Source: Bactericera cockerelli (lineage: Eukaryota; Arthropoda; Insecta; Hemiptera; Triozidae). From it: a stretch of DNA of 64,000 nucleotides. Numbering within the stretch: position 1 is the stretch's first letter; every line of letters starts with the position of its first letter. Where the stretch lies: the NCBI GenBank assembly GCA_024516035.1, contig CM044965.1, positions 4,478,978 through 4,542,977 of the forward strand. The letters are read 5' to 3'. Positions 31,866-64,000 of the stretch are shown one piece after another. The translations under genes and the position numbers were made by a program. Under the pieces are notes generated by a model, which searched no databases, had not been told where the DNA came from, and worked only from the letters and a program-made list of their open reading frames with translations.

Positions 31866-33810
31866 TAGTGGAGATGACAGAACTACCAATACTCAAAACC
31901 AATGTACTATTAGTGGAGATGTCAGAAATACCAATTTTCAAACCCAATGTACTATTAGTAGAGATGTCAGAACTACCAATGCTCAGACTCAATGTACTAT
32001 TAGTGGAGATGTCAGAACTACCAATGCTCAAACCCAATGTACTATTAGTGGAGATGTCAGAACTACCAATGCTCCAAACAATGTACCATTAGTGGAGATA
32101 TCAGAACTATACCAATGCTGAAACCCAATGTACTATTAGAGGAGATATCAGAACTACCAATGCTCAGACTCAATGTACTATTAGTGGAGATGTCAGAACT
32201 ACCAATGCTCAAACCCAATGTACTATTAGTGGAGATGTCAGAACTACCAATGCTCAGACTCAATGTACTATTAGTGGAGATGTCAGAACTACCAATGCTC
32301 CAAACAATGTACCTTCTATTAGTGAAGATATCAGAACTATACCAATGCTGAAACCCAATGTACTACATATTAGAGGAGATATCAGAACTACCAATACTCA
32401 AAACCAATGTACTATTACTGGGGATATCTGAACTACCAATGCTCAAACCTAATGTACTATTAGTGGAGATGTCAGAATTACCAATGCTCAAACCCAATGT
32501 ACTATTAGTGCAGATGTCAGAACTGAACTACCAATTTTATTCTCAAACCCAATGTACTATTAGTGAAGATGTCAGAACTACCAATACTCAAAACCAATAT
32601 ACTAGTAGTGGCGATGTCAGAACTACCAATGCTCAATACCAATACACTATTAGTGGAGATGTCAGAACTACCAATGCTCAAACCCAATGTACTATTAGTG
32701 GAGATGTCAGAACTACCAATGCTCAAACTCAATGTACTTTTAGTGGAGATGTCCTAACTACCCATTCTCAAACCCAATGTACTATTATTGGAGATGTCAG
32801 AACTACCAATGCTCAGACTCAATGTACTATTAGTGGAGATGTCAGAACTACCAATGCTCAGACTCAATGTACTATTAGTGGAGATGTCAGAACTACCAAT
32901 GCTCAAAACCAATGTACTATTAGTGCAGATGTCTGAACTGAACTACCAATTTTATTTTAACTATGTTTACGAAAGGTAAGGAAAGGTGTATCTACGTAGA
33001 TAATATATAAATATATACAGGTAAAAGATAGCAACCAAGAATAGTAGGTACATAAAGATAGTGGATGCAAATATAAAGGTTAAAATTCAGTGGCGGTACT
33101 GGTCTTAGTAGTTCGAACAAGAAGTGAAGATGTCAGAACTACCAATGCTCAAACACAATGTACTATTATTAGTGGAGGTGTCAGAACTAAAAATGCTCCA
33201 ACCCAATGTACTATTAGTGGAGATGTCAGAACTACCAATGCTCAGACTCAATGTACTATTAGTGGAAATGTCAGAACTACCAATGCTCAAACTGAATGAA
33301 CTGTTAGTGAAAATATCAGAACTGACAATGCTCAGACTCAATGTACTATTAGTGGAGATGTCAGAACTACCAATGCTCAGACTCAATGTACTATTAGTGG
33401 AAATGTCAGAACTACCAATGCTCAAACTGAATGAACTGTTAGTGAAGATATCAGAACTGACAATGCTCAAACTCAATGTACTATTAGTGGAGATGTCAGA
33501 ACTACCAATGCTCAGACTCAATTTACTATTAGTGGAAATGTCAGAACTACCAATGCTCAAACTGAATGAACTGTTAGTGAAGATATCAGAACTGACAATG
33601 CTCAAACACAATGCACTATTAGTGGAGATGTCAGAACTACCAATGCTCAAAACCAATGTACTATTAGTGCAGATGTCAGAACTGAACTACCAATTTTATT
33701 CTCAAACCCAATGTACTATTAGTGAAGATATCAGAACTGACAATGCTCAAACTCAATGTACTATTAGTGGAGATGTCCGAACTACCAATGCTCAATACCA
33801 ATGCACTATT
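31866..33810. repeat. 45-bp minisatellite, right part
   Basis: About 40 units of the same repeat as 25685-25956, with variants (AGTGGAAATGTC, GAACTGTTAGTGAAGATATC). Higher-order blocks repeat near 33230-33600. The block 32958-33125 copies the left flank 25517-25684, so a whole flank-plus-array segment was duplicated. Confidence 0.95.
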
Positions 33811-33811
33811 T

Positions 33812-33894
33812 TATTTATTTATTTATTTACACTTTATTAGATAATAGGACATATACAATACAAATAATTACAAATGAAAATACAAAATACAATA
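33812..33894 (-). mobile_element. 3' tail I fragment at the assembly gap
   Basis: ATTTATTTACACTTTATTAG and ATAGGACATATACAATACAA match the start of the copy at 40915-41092. The remainder is lost in the gap. Confidence 0.7.
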
Positions 33895-33994
33895 NNNNNN
33901 NNNNNNNNNNNNNNNNNNNNNNNNNNNNNNNNNNNNNNNNNNNNNNNNNNNNNNNNNNNNNNNNNNNNNNNNNNNNNNNNNNNNNNNNNNNNNN
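33895..33994. other. Assembly gap of 100 N
   Basis: Exactly 100 unknown bases, the usual placeholder for a gap of unknown size. PRPF8 exons are present to its right but not to its left. Confidence 1.
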
Positions 33995-34205
33995 AATGCC
34001 TAAGACTGGGAAGGAAAAGAAGATAGATATTATAGGTTGGATGGGGTTAAGTAGCAGAGAATGCTTAAGACTGGGGAAGGAAAAGAAGATAGATATTATA
34101 GGTTGGGTGGGGTTAAGTGGTAGAGAATGCCTAAGACTGGGAAGGAAAAGAAGATAGATATTATAGGTTGGATGTTGTACCAGCGGATCTCCGACTGGGG
34201 AAGGA
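33995..34205. repeat. About 66-bp tandem repeat, three units
   Basis: Units with AATGCCTAAGACTGGGAAGG, AAAAGAAGATAGATATTATA and GGTTGGATGGGGTTAAG begin near 33995, 34061 and 34127. The array starts right at the gap and may continue into it. Confidence 0.9.
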
Positions 34206-34236
34206 AAAGAAAATCGATATAATAATAATAATATCG

Positions 34237-34385
34237 CCAAATGGAGGGTAAAACCCCCGTCCTGACTGTATCTCAATCAGGACGTTAAGACCAAATTGAA
34301 TGAACTGGACATAAAAGACCTAATTAGGTCGCAGTGTTAATTGTAAGGGTTTCACTGAAAACCCTACAACCAGGTCAGATAATAA
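34237..34385 (+). mobile_element. SINE-B partial copy
   Basis: AGGGTAAAACCCCCGTCCTG, ATCTCAATCAGGACGTTAAG and AACCAGGTCAGATAATAATA: the body and tail of SINE-B without the head. Confidence 0.65.
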
Positions 34386-34388
34386 TAA

Positions 34389-34490
34389 TATTCTCATCTC
34401 CACTGAGGACGGCCCCTACATCTCCTCTGAGGAAGCGTTGGCCATCTATACAACCACAGTACACTGGCTCGAGTCCCGTCTTATACATGT
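34389..34490 (+). pseudogene. Inverted copy of the start of PRPF8 exon 12
   Basis: On the plus strand CTGAG is followed by codons for [20 protein letters not shown] and LESR, then TTATACATGTATTTATTTAT. It matches the 5' part of exon 12 (45107-45270) plus the downstream flank seen in the local copies at 45530-46045, but lies 11 kb away on the opposite strand. It has two amino-acid changes and no continuation of the exon. Confidence 0.85.
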
Positions 34491-34654
34491 ATTTATTTAT
34501 GTATTCTACGTGTTCATTTATGTATGTGTAAAAAGCAGTTTAACAACTTAAGCAATCGAAGCAACGTATTTGCTTTTGAAACATGCAATTTATTGACAGA
34601 TCCTTACTCTGTGTTCTTTTATTCAAATCAAAAATCTTCTGAAAGTACACCACT

Positions 34655-35085
34655 TCTCAATCCCATGGAAACCAGCCTGCGCGCGCTCTAATTTTGACGA
34701 GGAGTGTAATTTCGCACTTCACATTGGTATCTTTTTTTTTTTCTTCACATCTTACCTGAGGGATGAGGAGGAAGTACAAAGTTTGACCGAGGAACGAAAG
34801 AGGACACGGAAAAAAAAAAAAAAAAAAAAAATACCTGAAAGAGGACACGAAAAAAAAAAATACCTGAGGGATGATGAATAAGTACAAAATTTGACCGAGG
34901 AACGAAAGAGGACACGAAGAAAAAAAAAAAAATACCTGAAAGAGGACACGAAAAAAAAATACCTGAGGGATGAGGAAGAAGTACAAAATTTGACCTAGGA
35001 AAAAAAAAAAAAAAAAAAAAAAAATACCTGAAGGAGGACACGAAAAAAAAAATACCTGAGGGATGAGTACAAAATTTGGCCTAGG

Positions 35086-35116
<31 letters not shown>

Positions 35117-35175
35117 CTGAAGGAGGACACGAAAAAAAAAAATACCTGAGGGATGAGTACAAAATTTGGCCTAGG

Positions 35176-35206
<31 letters not shown>

Positions 35207-35340
35207 CTGAAGGAGGACACGAAAAAAAAAAATACCTGAGGGATGACCGAGGAACGAAAGAGGACACGGAAAAAAAATATACTTCTCAATCCCATGGAAA
35301 CCAGCCTGCGCGCGCTCTAATTTTGACGAGGAGTGTAGTT
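34655..35340 (-). repeat. Exon 20 splice-donor copies
   Basis: Six or seven copies of TACCTGAGGGATGA on the top strand, the inverse of the exon 20 end and its donor. They are joined by A-runs of 8 to about 30 bases and AAAGAGGACACG segments. The outer unit (CAATCCCATGGAAACCAGCC, GCGCGCGCTCTAATTTTGAC) occurs at 34660 and 35288, so a block including its flank was duplicated. Confidence 0.9.
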
Positions 35341-35341
35341 T

Positions 35342-60052
<24,711 letters not shown>

Positions 60053-60123
60053 CTGGGAGGGAGGAGGGAAGGAAAGGGGAACATGTTTACTAATACATAT
60101 TAATTATACCTTTTGACTGTACC

Positions 60124-61933
60124 TATACAGGGTGTCCCGTATACAGATGTAATTTTGTTAAGGGTAGGTTCAGCCCACCGTGGACTATCATATGAGCGAA
60201 ACTTGCAGTGGGGCATTTTGCTTCGTTAAAGAGTTATAGCCAAATCCCTGTTTTTCCCACAGGTCTAGAGGTCACTTAGATCGATGCACGTTTTTAAAGA
60301 AATGGTAGCCAGTAAGTAATTTTTGACTTCATGTATGGATAGTCATGCATATTTCCCTTGAAATGCAGTTGGTTGCATGAAAAAATATTGAAAGACCAGA
60401 GAGATATTTAATCATAAGTTCAATATTTTTCTAAAATTCGATTTTTCCCTTTCGTGAATTTAGAGTACTTCTACAATTGCAATTCTGCGTATCACTAGGT
60501 AAAAAAATACCCTTTGCTATTTTGTTTCAATAAATACAAAGTTCTTTCAGACGCGTGAAGGAACGAATGAGATACGCCTTATCAAACGGCACCAGAAGGA
60601 GAGAAACACATCTTTCAAATTTTGAATCTGGGCGCTATTGCATTTTGAAGAACACTCGATGCCTGAAGCGGTCTGTGTGACTATTTTTGTGCCAACTGCA
60701 AGTTATAAATGAAATTTTTCTGAGTACAATTAGTTCTATTAACCAACTATATCAATCAAATCTAATAGTTAAAATAACAAGGCGATCAATTTGTTCGGTG
60801 GAAGAGAAAGCCACAAACTTTAAACCTCGCCCTTGGTTCTTTTCATTTCATGTCCTGTGTTGCAGAATGTATCATGTTTGTAGTTTATCAATAAACTACA
60901 AACATGTATCACTGTATCACCACCCTTGATCAGTCTTTGTTTATATTTATTTCACAAATTGTTACCATGTTCATTGTAAAAAAAATGTAAATAAAGCTTG
61001 GTCCAATTGTTTATTAAATAAAAATAAAGTATTAATAATAATAGTAACCTTAAGGTTGGATGTTCGAGTTTTACCCAAGGTTAATTTTCGGCACTATTTG
61101 TTATGTTTTTGATATCATGATTGTGATAAACACAAAAATGATATTTTTAATTTTACTTCTAAAAATAAAATCATAATTTTTGTTGGTAGCGCAGAGTCTT
61201 TTTCCATGTGTATTCTTTTTCCATAATTACACCACTGGTAGCTGCTTTCGTTGCAGCCTCTCTCATTTTTCCTCATGATAACCCTGTGATTCTGTAACCC
61301 CATTCACATAAAAGTTCACACCGACCGACTACTGTGAATGATCAATTTCCCTCTGTTGAACATCCCAGAGCAGTGTATTTATACCTCAAATTACGCGCCA
61401 ATTCTGTTAAAATTCAGCCAACTTTGAATTTTCCATCATGATTCAGAAGTGTTTTTTGAGCTTTGTGTGTACTGCGTTCCATGATCTTTAAAGTAATATA
61501 AATGAGCTTTCTTTTTTATAAAACTAAACATAATAGGGTATTTTTTTAACAAGTGATACGCAAAATTGCAATTGTAGTAGTACTCTAAATTCACCCAAGG
61601 GAAAACAAGGAAAAATCAAATTTTAGAAAAGTATTGAACTTATGATTAAATATCTCTCTGGTCTTTCAATATTTTTTTATGCAACCAACTGCATTTCAAG
61701 GGAAATATGCGTGACTATTCATACATGAAGTCAAAAATTACTTACTGGCTATCATTTCTTTAAAAACGTGCATCGATCCAAGTGACCTCTAGACCTGTGG
61801 GAAAAACAGGGATTTGGCCATAACTCTTTAACAAAGCAAAATGCCCCACTGCAAGTTTCGCTCATATGATAGTCCATGGTAGGCTGAATCTACATTCAAA
61901 ATATTTGCATCTGTATACGGGACACCCTGTATA
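60124..61933. mobile_element. Foldback transposon with about 390-base inverted arms
   Basis: The left arm starts TATACAGGGTGTCCCGTATA; the right arm ends TATACGGGACACCCTGTATA. Pairing continues for about 390 bases with few mismatches (for example TCATATGAGCGAAACTTGCA and its inverse at 61850; GTGATACGCAAAATTGCAAT near 61553 and its inverse near 60480). TA at both edges. The interior of about 1 kb is AT-rich and holds another 3' tail J at 60908-61015. No transposase seen. If transcribed in the PRPF8 intron it could form a long double-stranded RNA. Confidence 0.88.
60908..61015 (+). mobile_element. 3' tail J inside the foldback element
   Basis: ATCACCACCCTTGATCAGTC, TTTGTTTATATTTATTTCAC and AAATAAAGCTTGGTCCAATT. 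Confidence 0.7.
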
Positions 61934-61960
61934 AAAAAGTAAATAATGTTTGATCGAAAT

Positions 61961-62395
61961 TGTTTAGTAAAAATAATACAATTGTTACAGCCTCTCTTTA
62001 AATAAATATTAATTAAAAAAAAAAAAAATACAATTTCTTAATGCTAGGGTTACAATATAATGATAGTATTAAAATCATGGTGGCATATCTCGTATGTAAT
62101 AAATTTGTCACATTACAAACTGTCCAATATGGCTACTATTATTAGCTTCAAAAGCATGTAAGAAGAAAAATGAAATTGTTATTGTTATGATTTACTCTAT
62201 GTTCCAACTCACTTCCAACTCTAAATAAAAAAAAGGATTAAGCATTGAATACCAATGCTTGATCCGTAACCACATCAACTACTACCAATGCTGGGTCTTG
62301 ACATAGTTGAGAATGGATATACATATCAGCTATAAAATAGTAGTTTTTTTAAAGACAAAAAAAAATAAGAGAGAGAAAATAGAGGGCAGAATAGT
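61961..62395. other. AT-rich, no feature
   Basis: No exon or repeat family recognised. Confidence 0.4.
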
Positions 62396-62399
62396 ATTA

Positions 62400-63325
62400 T
62401 ATTATGTAAGCTCAGATAGCGCATTCTCCAGACCAGTGCAGGAGTGAAGACTGTCATCTCAGATGTTGTCTCACTTCCCACGCCACTGATCTGTCAGTGC
62501 ACATGTAGCCACTGACTTCAGGACCCCTACGCAATTCATCATAGCCAACACTGGATTATTAGAGTATTTTATTACAACTTGTTATAGAGCATTTCATTAA
62601 ATAAATAAATTTAATTGTTTCTCTTTTCATCCTAAAAAAAAATATTCTGAAATGGAGATTCTCAAATTGTCTTAATAAATTCAAGTTTTTTATTTTTTAG
62701 TAGTACACCAACATAACAAAAACAAAAATTAGGATTGTTACTTGTGTTATTAACTATTATGTCATCCTTTGGCAAACATGACAACAAAGTAAACATCAAA
62801 AATATCCAAAATATTAATAGTTAGTCCTACATTTGAAATTATATCCAAATAAAATTCATGTAACTTGATTTTTCATAGTGAATAGCTCAGTAGACCGCAT
62901 GATTCCAGACATCCTGCCCTCTCCCTTCTGGTTTGTCTCAGACAAACACCTCGGAGATAGACAAGATGTCTGACAGTAAACATGACGACTCGAGTTCAGA
63001 TGACCCCTGCGGCAACTCATCATTGCTATTCAATTTCTCATCAATGGATTTGTTGTAATTTTCTTCAATGCAATTTAAAATTCTAAACATTTATATTGAT
63101 GTCAAAGAATTAAAAGTTGTTAAAAAAATATATATAAGTAAATGTTGTTTAAACAGTTAAACACAATATGATACAAGCTCAGATAGCGCTTTATCCAGAC
63201 CAGTGCAGGACTGAAGACTGTCATCTCAGATGTTGTCTCACTACCCATGCCACTAATCTGTCAGTGCACATGTAGCCACTGACTTCAGGACCCCTACGCA
63301 ATTCATCATAGCCAACACAGGGTTA
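62400..63325. repeat. Three diverged copies of an unknown unit
   Basis: 62405-62546 and 63175-63317 are close copies (AGCTCAGATAGCGC, CAGACCAGTGCAGGA, CACATGTAGCCACTGACTTC, CAATTCATCATAGCCAACAC). 62885-63035 is a distant relative (GACATCCTGCCCTCTCCC, GACGACTCGAGTTCAGATGA, GCGGCAACTCATCATTGC). The middle one has an open plus-strand frame, including SEIDKMSDSKHDDSSSDDPC, and higher GC, so it may be an exon with two decayed copies. Not a Prp8 exon. Confidence 0.6.
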
Positions 63326-63552
63326 TTACAGTCTTTCTTTGCCGATACATTGAACACTTTAGAATTTTATAAATTTGTTAACCTTACAGACTATTTATAT
63401 TGCTTATCTTGGTCTGTTTACACAATTATGTGATGCTTCTTTTCTGATATACCTGCCCTTATTTCTCTCAATAAAATATGACAAAGACATTCACTGTAAT
63501 TGGAATGTTGATGCTTCTCTCAATCAGAACTTAAATGTTAAGTTAAAAGTTA
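63326..63552. other. AT-rich, no feature
   Basis: No exon recognised. Confidence 0.4.
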
Positions 63553-63690
63553 TAATTTTGTGTTAATCACAATTGTGATAACACAACCACTCAAACTTGC
63601 TTTACTCAATCCAATCTGAAACCGTGACTTGAACCACCAACCTCCAGATTACAGTCTGTTGCCTTATCTAACAAGCTACTGAGGTTGGTC
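63553..63690 (-). mobile_element. SINE-C copy
   Basis: GTTAATCACAATTGTGATAA, AACCGTGACTTGAACCACCA and CTTATCTAACAAGCTACTGA. Diverged. Confidence 0.7.
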
Positions 63691-64000
63691 AGAACTTAAA
63701 TGGTTCTTGGTTAGAATCTTTTGCAAAGCCTGTAAAATAAATTCCTTGTAACATGGGTTTGAAACCCCCATATTCACGTTAAGAGACAACTAAGAGACAT
63801 AGTACATAAAGTTATTGTTAAATTTATTTTGAAGAGTTCTTCACTTGACATTTTATTTAATGTTTAAAAATTTAATAAAGACTAGTTGAATTTTTCATTA
63901 TATCATTATGAAGCTACTTAACAAAGTATCCTTGTTAGAGAATTATTTTGAAGCAATAATGAAATTACAAATTGTAGATCTCTACAAACCCAGCTGAGGT
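63691..64000. other. AT-rich, no feature
   Basis: Right edge of the window. The remaining 5' exons of PRPF8 are expected beyond it. Confidence 0.4.

Larger units (their letters stand above)
60098..61960 (+). mobile_element. 3' tail J split by a foldback element
   Basis: 60098-60123 (TAATTATACCTTTTGACTGT, ACC) and 61934-61960 (AAAAGTAAATAATGTTTGATC) are contiguous in the copy at 41395-41465. The foldback 60124-61933 lies between them. Confidence 0.75.

Noticed and set aside
31866..33810. Regularly spaced repeats that could suggest a CRISPR array
   Set aside because: The repeats are contiguous 45-base units without unique spacers, in a eukaryotic genome with no cas genes. It is a minisatellite.
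25648..33840. Open frames of 60-240 codons such as repeated EMSELPMLKPNVLLV
   Set aside because: The unit is 45 bases, divisible by three, so frames on both strands stay open automatically. No start context or domain supports a gene.

Overview
The window is eukaryotic nuclear DNA, most likely from an insect. The evidence is spliced genes with GT-AG introns, an R1-like non-LTR retrotransposon, many tRNA-derived SINE-like repeats, Helitron-like, hAT-like and foldback elements, and AT-rich intergenic sequence. The conserved protein in the window reads like insect Prp8. A hemipteran is a guess I cannot prove from sequence alone.

The one securely recognised gene is PRPF8 (Prp8), the core U5 snRNP protein, on the minus strand. 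I mapped twenty exons between 60052 and 35568. They cover about 1,190 codons, roughly residues 146-1337 of a protein of about 2,335 residues: most of the N-terminal domain and the reverse-transcriptase-like domain. The first exons lie beyond the right edge. The C-terminal half (linker, endonuclease-like, RNase H-like, Jab1/MPN) is not found in the 35 kb to the left. A 100-N assembly gap at 33895-33994 sits in between, so the left part may be a wrongly joined contig.

The most unusual feature is that at 13 of the 20 PRPF8 exons the neighbouring intron carries partial copies of the exon end together with its splice donor or acceptor. Most are tandem arrays, diverged and often interrupted by later insertions. 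The unrelated terminal exon at 5149-5481 shows a similar pattern, so the process may not be specific to PRPF8.

Region by region: 1-4000 is strand-asymmetric pyrimidine-rich repeat DNA with a SINE. 4640-6700 holds the last exon of an unrecognised membrane-protein gene, a second candidate exon and repeat arrays derived from both. 7.9-16.5 kb is GA-rich simple repeat studded with SINEs, a Helitron-like insertion and a segmental duplication. 17196-20671 is a 5'-truncated R1-like LINE with target site duplications. 21.9-22.4 kb is a TIR element. 25.5-33.8 kb is a 45-bp minisatellite split by a roughly 5.9-kb inverted-repeat-bounded insertion that carries 137-bp and 111-bp tandem arrays and decayed coding sequence; I do not recognise this element. 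35-60 kb is PRPF8. 60.1-61.9 kb is a foldback element with long inverted arms inside a PRPF8 intron, and 62.4-63.3 kb holds three diverged copies of an unknown unit.

Repeat families named here are my own labels (SINE-A to SINE-F, elements G and H, 3' tails I and J), defined by comparing copies inside this window. Coordinates of repeats are approximate to about 10 bases unless a target site duplication is stated.
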